Notes: generated by a model not told the origin, from the sequence alone. A stretch of DNA of 64,000 bases from Theristus sp. LFF4_11 (GCA_030248135.1 JASANC010005128.1:1-64000); one strand, 5' to 3'; positions 37,501 to 50,497 are shown, counted from the first letter of the stretch. A program made the numbers and translations.

Positions 37501-38184
37501 CAAAACCGCACTTTAAGACAGAACCAAATTGTTCAATGTAAAACGGGACATCCGTGGACACACACAAGCACAACAAGAATTCTTTCACTGAACATCAGAA
37601 ACGTAGTGTGTGACATGGAGCATTAGCGAACGCACACACTGCTTGCTTGCAGGATTCCACAGCTGTATCTGCCGAACATGAACCCGTTGATGGCAGCCGC
37701 GGGCGCAGCGACCTCGCCAACGGCAGCCAATGCGGCCGGGCTTCTGTTGCCACAGATGCAACTGCAACAACAGCAACAACAACAACAACAAGCACAACAT
37801 CAACAAAGCTCACAAACGCAGCAACAGGCGGCCTTGGCTGCTCTGCAGAACCAATACACGTCGCTCGAGTATGCGCAGGCGGTGCAGAACGCTGCTGCTG
37901 CCTACGCCGCGCACCCGAACAGTAAGTGACACGCTGAACAGCATAACGCTGCAAGCGATCACACGCTTTTGTATTGCGGCAATGTGAGTGAGTTCGCGTG
38001 CATTTCAGTGTGCGTGACGTCGGCGGCGTACGAGCCGTACGTGACGGCGGCAGCGATGCAGCAGAGTGCGTACACGGGCATGTTGCCAGCGAACGCACAG
38101 GCGCAGTCGGCCACCACGGCACTACTGGCCGCACAGGCAGCCGCCGCCGCAGCCGCAGCCGACCCGAGCACCCCGCGGATGTGA
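34535..38184 (+). CDS. sup-12: SUP-12/RBM24-type RNA-binding protein (five exons)
   Basis: Exons: 34535-34792, 35189-35318, 35424-35478, 37653-37921, 38009-38184 (888 nt, 295 aa). One RRM spans residues 42-117, with RNP2 IFVGGL and RNP1 KSRGYGFV. The RRM ends [12 protein letters not shown], as in nematode SUP-12. Exon 3 supplies the segment [17 protein letters not shown], which leads into GIPQLYLP as RBM24 proteins do. The rest is Gln-rich and Ala-rich low complexity. In C. elegans SUP-12 controls muscle-specific splicing by binding GU-rich sites in the nucleus. The start is the first of two adjacent ATG codons; there is no ATG further upstream in frame. The 55-nt exon 3 would shift the frame if skipped. 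Confidence 0.93.
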
Positions 38185-38326
38185 GAGCTCATCTAATTTC
38201 ACATTAGATGGCGTCATTTATTGTTGGTTCAAGGGTGCGTGACCGTGGTTGTGTTCCATCATGCCCCCACATCATAAGGGTAACAAACTGGATATGTTAA
38301 ATGAAACTGCATAAAGGTGCAAAATG

Positions 38327-38332
38327 AATAAA
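38327..38332 (+). terminator. Polyadenylation signal of the sup-12-like gene
   Basis: AATAAA lies 143 bp downstream of the stop codon, in AT-rich sequence, with T-rich sequence following. It is the first canonical hexamer after the gene. Confidence 0.6.
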
Positions 38333-39720
38333 GTTAGCCCGTTTGCTGGTTTTCACTCATTTGTCACCCATTCAGTGGTATAGAAAAGCAAACCTAAAAA
38401 GAATACCAGTTTTATTGATGTTCAGGTTAACCGCAGAAGATATCGCACAGTGGACTCATTTCGCACAACAAGCCTACAAGTGAATGCAAAAATCATCAAA
38501 ATATTTCTTTGTTTGTTATCCGATGTACAAACTCCGATATAATGTTGAATATCATCCTCAGCAGCAGCACCACTTTGTTTCTTTTCGTTTAGTGCGATTT
38601 TTCTTTGGTTTTGTCAGAAACCGACAGGATAAATTGTGATAGCTTCAACTTATTTCATCAAGTACGCTTGGTACATATGCATCATCAAGATTCGTTGAAT
38701 ATACGTACTTCTTGGTTTCTTCTGTGTTTTGGTCACACAAATTATTAACTTTTGCATTCTTTGGTTTTTTGTTTGCCGCTCACATTTATCATTTTTTCAT
38801 TGATTTATTTGAATGTCTGTAATTATTGCGGCCCATCCAAACGGCATTATGCAAACACGGACGAGCACGCCCATCAGCCGGCGCCCTCTTCGCCGTAAAT
38901 GTGTTTTATCCGTTGACACGAGCTACACGTTATATATTTTCCGGTTTTCTCTTGTTTTTAACATTTCCGCTTTCTATTTTTTGTCGATAAACGTTGGGGA
39001 GCACAATCTGTGTGTACACCAAGACAAACGCATGCGATACTCAACCTTTTTATAATGAATTTTGCGTGTTTGAATGTGTTAAAGAATACTTTTCAGCACA
39101 TGAGCAATTAAGCGATCGTTAGCTGGGTCAGGAGACAGATCACACTGATCGGGTTACCGATTACCGGTTCCGGTTAGCGATCATCGATTGGTTTCTCATT
39201 GATTGTTTTGATTCGTGCTTATTTCTGTTGTCATAAAATATGTGGTCATGAATTTGGTGTACACTCTAGTCACTGTTGTACAGCTATTTTGCTATTAATT
39301 CTTGAAGTTTTCATCTGTGTATCTCCAGTTTGGGCGACGTCTCCTGCTTCACACTCAAAGCGCATAAGAAGTTATTTGTTGGTGATTTAGAAATGTAAAG
39401 CGAACAGACTATTGTTCAATGTTAAAAATTTCGGTGAAGCTAGCACACCTTTTTGATCATCAGTTTCCTACTGTTCTTTCGGATTAAATTATTGCTAAAG
39501 GCGACCGTGATAGTGTGTTTTTGTTTCGTTAAATCAAAATTTTAAATTTCTGTCAAATCAATGATTATATGCACTCTGTTATTCATAAACCGTAAGAATA
39601 TTGCTGGAAAAGTGCACGAATAATCTGTGAAAAATAAACATGAACTCAAAACTGCTATGAGAGGCGTCCGTCACCAGTAAAGTAAGATCAAAATGAATTC
39701 CAAAAAACTGCGGTCGCTGA

Positions 39721-42700
39721 TCACAGCAGTTCACCGTATTCGTGCTTCTGTGAGTGTCGTTTGCAGTAGGAGGTGATGTGAATAGCCAAGCAGAACAGGA
39801 ACACGGTTGCTGTGACAGCGGCCACGGTCAGCAGCGTCTTGAAAGCGCTCGCGTAGTTGAACTCTGGCGTAGAGGACTGCGTTGTTCTACCAACATTTGT
39901 GGGCGATTTAGTGGGCAAATCAACAGTGGTGACACTGGTCGGCGCTGCCAATTGAGCTGCCTAAAAAAGCACGTTATATCAGAAGCCGTTATGCTTTGAA
40001 ATGAAGCACAGTTCACAGTTTATCAGTTAGCTTTAACACCAGTACATAATGAAGTTTTTGGAAAGAAATGCGGTCAAAATATCAGCGATATCACTAGAGC
40101 CGATTTCGACGACAAATACACCATATTCACCATAATGATGCTTTCTCTTTCACCACGGTTCACTGATGTAGACTTGCGGCCGTTTGACGCACAGCCAAAC
40201 AAGGAATGCGTAGTCGCCTGCCAGCACGAGCACAGTGACCATGAATAGCAACACTGCTTCTGTGCGACTAACGTGTCTTGAGCTGACCACGCCATCGTTG
40301 TTCGTTGGTGCATTTTCGATTGTCGACAATGTCGAGATTATCGATTCGGTTTGACGTGTCGCTGGTTTTGAGGATGTACGCCTTAAGGGAGTGACACTTT
40401 TGTTGTGAGTCACCTGAAAAGCAGCAAATACTAAACACAGGGCAGCTCAGAAATTGTGGGCCACTCTGTATAATCAGTAAATCCGAATATACAGTACAGC
40501 ATCAGCTAAAAACTGACCAGCTGATACTCAAGTTGCACGGCTTTGTCCAACGATGGGGCAACTTGCGTCCAAAACGCCACTGAGCGCTGGTGGTACATTG
40601 GGCGATTCGAGGGCACCAAATCAATGCTGAAATAGTTGAAGCCATCCGGTGAGCGCAGCGGCTCCCACCTGAGCCCACCAGCGAAACCTGGCGTCGGGTT
40701 GCCGTATCGGGCGAAATTCGCAAACAACGACGAATACAACGCGGCCATGCGAGTGTCGTTTTGCGTTGGCGCTAAATCATGGAAGTACTGACGGCCCATT
40801 GCGTAAAGCAAATCAGTGGCGTGAAACGGCGGCACACCAGGCACGTGCTCAAAGTCGAACGAGTACAAATAAGCCGCTTTGCCAGAGTCGCGCGTTCTGG
40901 CTGCCTCGACATGATGGTCAACGTAGTAGCCGGAGGCGGAGGCCAGTTCTTCAACAGTGTCCACTGTCAACGGGCCTTGAAACAAATGTATTCGCACTTT
41001 TAGACTGCAAAAACGGAGCGACGCTAAAAGTCGGCTGACCTCTGGCTTTGTAGTGCTTGACGCATTCGTTTGTGATCAAGTCAACATTTTTGAATTGCCA
41101 CTTTTCTGCGGCGCCACGACACTCGGCATCGAGCAGCTGATCGATAGTGCGAACGTTGTAGAAGACGTGCGGGTCGCTGAACACGAGGGCGCCCTCGCGT
41201 TTCGTCGTGCCCAGCATGTACGCGCGCGGTCGACGAGTCACGGCCAGTGCACTTGGAGCAGCCGGAAAGATATGTCCGTCAACCTTGGGGCCTTGCGAGA
41301 AACGACAAAATGCAACAACGTCAGCTGTTTTTTTTTCAAAATTTTTTCCCAAACGCGACAAAACGCAAAATTCTCCACAAACCAACCAGGAAATAAAGCT
41401 GTAACAAACGGTAGAGCGGAGTCCTCCAAGGCGCGTTGAGCGTTTACGAGTTGCTGCGCGGGTTTGCGCCGGAGACAGGCGAGTATTGACGGCCACGAGG
41501 CGCCGGTGTGCCACGAATCCGCGGTTGCGCAGCCAACGCGCACGGCCAGCCGGCGACTTGGCTCCGTTTGCGGCCGATAGTAACCGTCAGAGCGGTACGC
41601 CATCTCCGCGCCTCAAACGCACACAAAAGAAATCAAAAGTTGTCCTCACAGTCATACTGAAAAAAAGTAAAGATGGAAGAATAGCTTTCAGAGAACATGG
41701 AACTTTGAAGGTCGTAACCGCTGCAAACAGACTGACCGCTCATTGAAATAGCCTGATGGAACAGCTCGCGCGCAGCTGGCAGGTACGTGAGCATGTTGAC
41801 CGCCTCCGCACCACTGCTTTCGCCCATTATTGTCACCCGCGCTGCGTCGCCACCAAAGTTTGTAATTTCACGCTGCACCCATTCAAGTGCGGCAATCATG
41901 TCTGCAATCATGTTTCTTTTTTCGAAATTAAAAAAAAACTGTTCTAAAACTTCAGTTCTAAGACGGAATCCACAAGAAAAGCCAACTGACCAACCGTACA
42001 CGGCCCAATTTCCGGTGGCATTCTCGAGCGCGTTTTGCGGCAGCGTCAGGAATCCGAGCACACCCAGCCGGTACGCGCTGGTGACCATGACGAGATCGTT
42101 CGTGGCGTAGTTGTCAGCGAGCAGCTCGGGTTGGAACGTTCGTGGCGAGTCAAACTCGAAATAGCCGCCGTGAATGTAGAACAAAATCGGACAGTGCACA
42201 CGACCCTCGATGCATCGACGGCCCGCAAAAACGTTCAGGTAGAGGCAGTCTTCGCTGACGCTGTGCTGTGCCGGTTACAAAGTGATCACAGTGTGCTCGT
42301 TCAAACCTGCCACTTTTGTCGCAGAATACAGAGCTCACGAAAGAAGAAGCAACGGGGTCGGGGTTGCAAGAAAACCCACTCAGCCAGAACTGTGTTTGGT
42401 TTCAACCAGATCTGATACGTTCGCTCTTTTGACCGTGATTATTCATAGTTTCACACGCTGCATTTAGCATCTTGTGCTGTTTAACGCTAGCCCCCCCCCC
42501 AGAGCAAGCCATATTAAAAGATCTTAACGTAATACCTGATTTACGCTGGTTATCGACGAATTCGAAGGACAAGCGGGTGCATACTCGAAGCAATCCAAAA
42601 TGCTTGGGGACCAGGCCACTGGTGGCGTCACTGTGCGTCGAAAGCGCAGCTCACCAACGGGCGCCTCGGCAAATGGAACACCCAGGAACACTGCGGCCTC

Positions 42701-42895
42701 TGCTCCTAGCGAACCGTGAACCCAACGGCCTCGCACAGCGCCACTGCTGGTTGTTATTGTTGCAGTTGACAAACGCTCATCCGCACTAGCTAGTTGCTTT
42801 GAACTTTCAATAAGCAACATTACTAATAGCACTGGTGCAACAATTTTTAGATCAATTGTTCGTATTCGTAAGCAGCCAGAACTCTCTGGGGCCAT
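39721..42895 (-). CDS. Membrane-anchored type-B carboxylesterase with alternative last exons
   Basis: Shared exons: 42895-42536, 42265-41995, 41901-41737, 41611-41387, 41291-41040, 40975-40518 (1731 nt, 577 codons, ending in phase 0). Two last exons follow, 40413-40150 and 39960-39721; both start in phase 0 and end in a stop, giving proteins of 664 or 656 aa. A signal-peptide-like hydrophobic stretch lies at residues 18-30. The catalytic triad is S239 (GESSGA), E373 and H476. HGGYF supplies the oxyanion hole and SEDCLYLNV is typical of the cholinesterase/carboxylesterase fold. It should therefore be an active ester hydrolase, not a dead neuroligin-type adhesion protein. Each last exon has a Ser/Thr-rich stalk, one transmembrane helix and a short tail. 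Nematode CEST-type carboxylesterases are similarly anchored. The substrate is unknown. Confidence 0.88.
42320..42480 (-). repeat. Dispersed repeat shared with 51325-51470
   Basis: Lies in intron 1 of the carboxylesterase gene. On the minus strand it shares AAGAGCGAACGTATC-like and GTTTTCTTGCAAC(C/T)CCGA blocks with 51325-51470, clearly alike but diverged. No tRNA-like part is seen in this copy. Confidence 0.65.
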
Positions 42896-43962
42896 CTTGT
42901 AAGCTCTTTGTACCGTTTAAAAGCTGGCTGATGTTTCCAGCTTATCTCATTCCTTCATTTTGACTCCACTAAATTTTAGTTGTGAAAAGTTGACATTATA
43001 TTTTTTGTACACGGCCTTATCTTTCAATGATTATTTTCTCCACAGATGGCAAAGCATTTTGTTTTCACAGTCTGCTTCCCTAACACAACAGCAGGCTTTT
43101 TGGTGGGCTGGCTGAAATGCGAACGTTTAAAAATAGTTTGAAAATTCTTCCACACTAAAAAATTTAGCGTCTCTCTTACCATTACGTATTTTTCCGACGC
43201 ATTATAAGAGCATTTTGGGTGTCTCAGAGGCACCGTGCCAGCCGTAATTAATGCGCAATTTGAGTGCCATCGCTTATGGCTGGCCCTCTACTTAAAAGAC
43301 GTTGAGGGGCACTCCAAAAGTTTGAAAACAAATTGAAAAACTGAAACAGATTGAAAAAAAATGTTTTTCAATTGGGCACGCACTTGCGGCAGTACAGTAG
43401 CAATTAACATTGACAAGGTGAGTGGCTGGCTGCGTGTCGCCGCGTGGCGCGCAGCCAATCAGCATCATTTTGTACAAAAAGCATGGCAATAAATCAAATG
43501 ACGAGAAAACACTGAACAGCGTAAAAAAGTGAAATCACAGTGAGAATCTGTACTTTGTTGTTTGCCTTGGAATAGTTTGTCGTCATTGCCATTGAGTTTT
43601 TATTATTCGTTCGTCGGTTTCGCCCGACACATTGGGGAGGCACTGCTGGAACGAAAAAAGTATGTAAGTATTGTTAGAATTTTTTGTGACAGATTCAAGA
43701 TAAGATAAATTGGAAAGGCAATTAGAAAGATGAAATTGAAAAGGAAGCAATTTTGCGATACCTCTTGTTTTGGTGACGTTTATGAGATCACAGCAGCTTC
43801 TGGTGTACAAGTGGTCGATCGTGCTGAGACCAGAGTACTCCGCATACAGTTGAATCTTTTTGAGCCAATAGTGAACAGCCATCTGCGCAGAAACACTTAT
43901 TACAATTTACAACTAAAACTGCCGTTTAGTGCGTCGTTTCAAGCACTTTTAAAGTCTAAATT

Positions 43963-45554
43963 TTAAGTGAAACTGTTGACAAAGCTCACATTTCCATACG
44001 AAGTGATTAGTGCTAGTCCCTCATTGGAACAGTGATGTTGCGACTTGAATAGGCACTCATGCGTGCAACGCCAGTACCTGAAACGGAAGCACACTGTGGG
44101 CGAATAACTTGAAACCTGAAACTGCTGTCAGTGAAAAAACACCAATTGGCGTCAAAGAAGCACCATCTTGATGGCAGTTGGCATGCTTTAGTTGTACAAT
44201 TTCCTGAACTGTTTGAGAACAAACCACGAACGAACCGGCAAGCAGCGTCAAACTGTTGCATGCGTTGCACGTTGCTGACCGTTTGCCAGTCGTGTAACTT
44301 TGACTCCAGTGCAGCTCGGCAGGTGTTACGATGACAAAGGTTCATGTGACCGGTGGCCAGGTTGAAGCAGTTTTGATTGCGCAGAATATCTGACATGCAA
44401 TTAATTCATGAGTGAGCTTTGTGAATAAGTTATGGGGAAACAAAAATTTGCCATTAAGATCATTTTTAGGTATTTTTTGGGGTACCTACCAGCCCGGGGG
44501 CAACATTTTTTTGGAGGGTGAGGGTAAGTGGCATTCCCCTAGGTTGCCAGCTAGGGAGGGGTGCACCGGTTGCTAATCCGTTGGGGGGGGTGCCCCCTCC
44601 CTGCATTTTTTGTTGCAATTTTTTGTTACAAACGCCATAAATTGCAAAAGAATCTTTAAAAAGTTGTTTTAAAGATTTAGCATTGTTGTATTGTACAACA
44701 GTTCCTTTGTAATATTTGTGCATACTGGTATTATGCATCTGGGACGAACCAAATCATAATTTTTGAAAAAAATGTGATTGTTGAGCAAAAATTCGTGATT
44801 TTTAAGCAAATATTTGTGATTCTAGAAACATTTTCGCAAGGGTTACCCACTGGAGAGGGTTCCGGGTTTGGGGGTGCCAGGTTGCTTCACCTTGTGGATG
44901 CTGACAGTGGATGTATCTGTCCTCAACCGTGTCCACCACGGCTTCTTCAGCCCGCGATGCGTCGCATTTTGCCGCGCAGCGTGCGTAGTTCATTGTGGCG
45001 CTGATTACAAAAAACGACCATTGAAACATTTGCAAGATCAGCGACTTATGTTGAATTCCAACTGTTGTATTCCAATTTTACTTTTTTTAAAAACCTGAAA
45101 ATGGCCATACACACACCGACACATCTGCGCCATGTACGCCATGGTGTACACTCGATTCACGGGTCGTTGTGGCTTGGTTGCGTTCTCCATGCGGCTGCAC
45201 GCTGCCAGACAACGGTCGTGGTGGCCATCGTCGGAGGTGTGTGCCACTGAGATGCCTGCATTGCAAGACACCACACCCAATGGCAATGCCAAACTGCTCG
45301 TACTCTTTGTAGCGGCCAGCAAAGTCGTGTTGTGGTCAAATTGCACACGTATTTCCGAAGGAACGAAAACGACCAATTAGCAGAAGCTTTTTTGTCACTT
45401 CATACAATAAAAAGCAGCACTATTTTGAATTGATGAGATTTGTTTGCAGAGAAGCGGACTGACCGAGAACTTTTGTCTTGGAAAACATCAGCAGTGCTGC
45501 CCAAAGAAATGCCAGCGCTGTGTTCAATCGTAAGTTACAAATTAGCTGTGGCAT
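43963..45554 (-). CDS. Small secreted cysteine-rich protein
   Basis: Exons: 45554-45464, 45255-45117, 45000-44891, 44389-44236, 44077-43963 (609 nt, 202 aa). Phases fit at every junction; exon 2 could instead begin at 45246. The N-terminus has a signal peptide core LNTALAFLWAALLMF. The mature chain of about 170 residues has thirteen cysteines, including CLAAC, ARCAAKC, CHRNTC and RCTHEC, plus N-glycosylation sequons. It has no membrane segment. The family is not recognised; the spacing of CxxxC pairs loosely recalls nematode secreted domains such as CPG4, which I cannot confirm. It is probably disulphide-bonded and extracellular. Confidence 0.65.
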
Positions 45555-48500
45555 TTGAACAGCAATAATTCCGCATGGATTATTCAATAACTACAGTCAG
45601 TGCAGCATTTTGATGAAACAAAATGAACGATGAGGAACAGTTGGACGATGTGAACGCCACATGAAGACAGAACGAAATGAAGGCCGTTGTACTCCTCAAA
45701 ACTAAACTCGCGATTCTTTGACTGTCTTTTACTTTTATCATCCGACTAGCTGACGCCATCCACTGTCTGAAAATCAAAGAAAATTAGGATCATAAATCAA
45801 AGATAATAAAGCTGAACCATTTTAACCGCAGTAAATATACTGATGGGCTTATAATAAACCTTGCTACTTGTACTTTTGTATGTTTGAGTGCCGAACCTAA
45901 AAATGAGGCAAATCCAGTGTTGAATGTGTAAAACATAAGATCACTCCAATATGTCAAACATCAGTCAGTGTGGACTTAAGCAGCAATCTAGCAAAAACAG
46001 TGCTTTCAGCTTTGCAGCAATTTTCAGCAACCATAGTCTTCAAGGTGTAAGACAGTTAAACCAGTAATTCTCATCAGAAACCGTGCTTGAAAGTTCTGCT
46101 AAATGCATTCACAATTGATGAAGCATATCTCTATCAATCATGTTCATGTGATAACAATAACGCCGCAAATCTGGTTTAAGCAAGAGCATAAAAAACGTCG
46201 GTCGTTTTACGATTTGTTATGCGACGTTGTTACATGGACGCAAGTTTATGATAAATGTGCTTATTATGCGTAGTCGCTGTGCACCGCATAAATAATAACG
46301 AACAATCGAGTTTGTTTGCTACTTTTTATGCGCGGACAACGGTGGCGATTTGGGATTTGTTGTATGCCACATTCAATATTTTTGATCACGTTGCTTTTTG
46401 AATGAATGGAAATCAACAAAAGTGATAAACAAAATTTCACAATGTCCGCACCTGTTGACCACATTCACCAACCAAATGATGATTCTCAGCAACTTTTGCA
46501 ACAATAAAAAGGAAACACCACTAGCCTGAACCAAAGCCCAAGGTAAAAACAAGCAGAGTGGAATCAGAACATATTGAGTTATCGAGTCGTAAGGATCAGT
46601 GCAGTCTTTTGTTGCTGGCCACTGTGAGAGGCGAGAGACGCTGTGAGCGGCAACTTGTTTGAAAAACGAGCAACAATCAATCAAATGCGCATGCAAAGCT
46701 TTTTCATGCGATATTTGCGTTTGCTCACTGCCTCGCTCCCCTGTTGGACCAAACACAAGCTGATGCCCCCACAGGAGTCAATTTTGTTGTATGTTCGACA
46801 TACCGCTTTACCGTTGAATACACGGTTGTTCAAAAGTATACTTAAAGGTTAGCGAAGTAGAAAGTTGTTTGAAAAGTAGTAGAGCAAAAAGTTCGAAAAC
46901 TTTTTTCCATGCCAGTTTAGTGATGCTTCCCGTTTAAAGAGCACAGAATGCGGTTAGTGCGACCAATTCCATTGGAAGCAATCCAGCCAGCAGCATGAGC
47001 ATCAGTGGATCGTTCGTTGTTTCAGGAGCACCCTGCACATGCTGGAACAAGCGATTCCGATAAGTCGCTCATGTCATAAGCAGCCGGTTACTTCGGCTAG
47101 ATTTGGCTGCGCTGATGACCGCCGAGACAGAAAACAAACGCTTTTAGTTTTGTCTTCTGTCATATTTTTTCATAAACAATGATTTGTCTTGCCGTATACC
47201 AAGAAGAAAGATGATTATGGATGCATGTGGTCATTGCGGCTAAAACCGATTATTGGTACCGAGAAATACTCAAAAGGAAACAGAATGCTTGATAGAAATG
47301 GTGCTGGTTAAATAATTTAATCAGTTCAGAAAGAGCTCATCTCCATGCAATGAAAGGCACACACACTCCCAAGAAGCGCCCAAAAATGAGGTGTAAAAAA
47401 CAAAAGGCTTACAGATAAAATGCCAGAGAAAAAAAACAGCTTAAACGCGAGTCAGCTGAGCATGTGCACGATATTGAAAATAATGGAACGAAATTTTGTG
47501 CAAATCGAGATGCGCCACCCAGCAGCACGGGCGCATGGCACGCACGGACACACGCCGAAACTCATGGACCTCCCGAATTACTAGCCGTTTTATTCATTAA
47601 CCCGAGCGGGCACAGTCTCCCCGGCAATATCGCGTGAGAGAGAATCTGTAAAACTTATATGTATCACAACAAACCAAAAAAAGCACATGTACGCACAGAG
47701 CACACATTAGTTGTATAGTAGCTCAGAAAAAGCGGCAACCTCAAAATATGCAGTGCGTATACGTTGCGAGAGTCTAAGAACACATCGCATGACGGAAGCA
47801 AACACTGCTGCTGTACACTACGGTGCACGCAAGGGAGGATAACATGTGGCCAGACGGGATGAAATCAGCTCAATCAGCCACTGATTATCCTCTGAACTAT
47901 TATTTTGTCAATCGAAACATGCTTCGAATGCAGTCACGAGCGCTCTGACCCATCGGCGGCGGATGAAAAACTTCAAAATTGAATTTTCAGTCGCTTCCTT
48001 GCTTGCATCTTTTTATATGAAGTTGAATGTCAAATTTCATGACCGGGGCTATTATTCGTCCAAAGAAAGCACACTGGTTGACATTTTCAGACGGCAAATC
48101 GTACTGGCCCAAAAACGAAAATAAAAATTACTGGACTTTTATGTGTAATTTGTATGCATAAAACTGTGGAATCACAGTCGTTGTAGGTTTTCCCAGTTGA
48201 ATACATTCGGTTTTTGTGTCTCATGCAAAAATGCAAAATGTATGCGCAAGCCGCAAATACATGCATATACAAGGCTGAATTTTGCCTCGGCAACCGTAGA
48301 AATGACTGACAATAGTTTCCTACGGTTCCATAGTAGACTAGGGTCTGGTGGACTTGGCTAATTAGTTTTTCTGTGGCGACGTCACTAACTAAAAAGCAAA
48401 TTAGTCAACAAACATTTTATTTGCACTGTGTGTGCTGCACAAACTCTGCCTGTTCAATTCTGCGCATTTGTGTGGTGTTGTTTATTTTTTTGCCGCACGC

Positions 48501-48649
48501 AAAACAATGAACTTGACACTGAAACAAACCAGAGAACACTCAGAGCATCATCTGTATGAACGGTTTTTTGGTTGGAAGTCGTTCACATGAGGCAGTCAAG
48601 TTCTCGAATTCAATATCAAAGTACAGTTTTCAGGAAAAGTTATTTGGAA
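45555..48649. other. Intergenic, no convincing gene
   Basis: A minus-strand ORF at 46373-46756 holds a hydrophobic stretch (ITQYVLIPLCLFLPWALV) but has no recognisable family and no supporting exons. The 45580-45777 ORF contains splice-like signals and may be 5' untranslated sequence of the small secreted gene. The rest is unique, AT-rich and silent to inspection. Confidence 0.35.
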
Positions 48650-50497
48650 TTAAGTTATTCAGCGGAATTTATTCACCATCAGAAGTTATTTAGCAGAAGT
48701 CACAGTCACAGACATTACAGTATTCAGTAGAAGTTACAGTATTCAGCAGACGTTGCCGTATTCAGTAGACGAGTATTCAGCAGACGTTACCGTATTCAGC
48801 AGAAGTTACAGTATTCAGCAGACGTTACCGTATTCAGTAGAAGTTTCAGTATTCAGCAGACGTTACCGTATTCAGTAGAAGTTTCAGTATTCAGCAGGCG
48901 TTGCAGTATTCAGCAGACGTTACAGTATTCAGTAGAAGTTTCAGTATTCAGCAGACGTTACCGTATTCAGTAGAAGTTTCAGTATTCAGCAGACGTTACC
49001 GTATTCAGTAGAAGTTTTAGTATTCAGCAGACGTTACCGTATTCAGTAGAAGTTTCAGTATTCAGCAGACGTTACAGTATTCAGTAGAAGTTTCAGTATT
49101 CAGCAGACGTTGCCGTATTCAGTAGACGTTACAGTATTCAACAGACGTTACCGTATTCAGCAGAAGTTATAGTATTCAGCAGACGTTACCGTATTCAGTA
49201 GAAGTTACAGTATTCAGCAGAAGTTGCCGTATTCAGTAGACGTTACAGTATTCAGCAGACGTTACCGTATTCATCAGACGTTACCGTATTCAGCAGACGT
49301 TACCGTATTCAGTAAAAGTTACAGTATTCATCAGACGTTACCGTATTCAGCAGAAGTTACAGTATTCAGCAGATGTTACAGTATTCAGCAGACGTTACAG
49401 TATTCAGTAGAAGTTTCAGTATTCAGCAGACGTTACCGTATTCAGTAGAAGTTTCAGTATTCAGCAGGAGTTGCAGTATTCAGCAGACGTTACCGTATTC
49501 AGTAGAAGTTTCAGTATTCAGCAGACGTTACCGTATTCAATAGAAGTTTCAGTATTCAGCGGACGTTACCGTATTCAGTAGAAGTTTCAGTATTCAGCAG
49601 ACGTTACCGTATTCAGTAGAAGTTTCAGTATTCAGCAGACGTTACCGTATTCAGTAGAAGTTTCAGTATTCAGCAGACGTTACCGTATTCAGTAGAAGTT
49701 ACAGTATTCAGCAGACGTTACCGTATTCATCAGACGTTACCGTATTCAGCAGACGTTACCGTATTCAGTAGAAGTTACAGTATTCATCAGACGTTACCGT
49801 ATTCAGTAGAAGTTACAGTATTCAGCAGACGTTACCGTATTCATCAGACGTTACCGTATTCAGCAGACGTTACCGTATTCAGTAGAAGTTACAGTATTCA
49901 TCAGACGTTACCGTATTCAGCAGAAGTTACAGTATTCAGCAGATGTTACAGTATTCAGCAGACGTTACAGTATTCAGTAGAAGTTTCAGTATTCAGCAGA
50001 CGTTACCGTATTCAGTAGAAGTTTCAGTATTCAGTAGGCGTTGCAGTATTCAGCAGACGTTACCGTATTCAGTAGAAGTTTCAGTATTCAGCAGACGTTA
50101 CCGTATTCAATAGAAGTTTCAGTATTCAGCGGACGTTACCGTATTCAGTAGAAGTTTCAGTATTCAGCAGACGTTACCGTATTCAGTAGAAGTTTCAGTA
50201 TTCTGCAGACGTTACCGTATTCAGTAGAAGTTTCAGTATTCAGCAGACGTTACCGTATTCAGTAGAAGTTTCAGTATTCAGCAGACGTTACCGTATTCAG
50301 TAGAAGTTTCAGTATTCAGCAGACGTTACCGTATTCAGTAGAAGTTTCAGTATTCAGCAGACGTTACCGTATTCAGTAGAAGTTTCAGTATTCAGCAGAC
50401 GTTACCGTATTCAGTAGAAGTTTCAGTATTCAGCAGACGTTACAGTATTCAGTAGAATGTACAGTATTCAGCAGATGTTACCGTATTCAGCAGAAGT
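48650..50497 (+). repeat. 19-bp satellite with 38-bp and 570-bp higher-order structure
   Basis: About 96 monomers of 19 bp. Two types alternate, GTATTCAGCAGACGTTACC and GTATTCAGTAGAAGTTTCA, giving a 38-bp dimer. Marker variants recur exactly 570 bp (30 monomers) apart: TCAGCAGG/TCAGTAGG at 48891, 49461 and 50031; TCATCAG at 49271 and 49841; GGACGTTACC at 49561 and 50131. The left edge decays gradually; the right edge is sharper. ORFs here are artefacts of periodicity. Confidence 0.95.

Noticed and set aside
46373..46756. 127-codon minus-strand ORF with hydrophobic helices
   Set aside because: No family match that I can name and no supporting exons; kept only as a remark in the intergenic entry.
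49224..49448. ORF through the 19-bp satellite as a repeat protein
   Set aside because: The frame is open only by chance over part of the array; monomers vary and no start or splice context exists.
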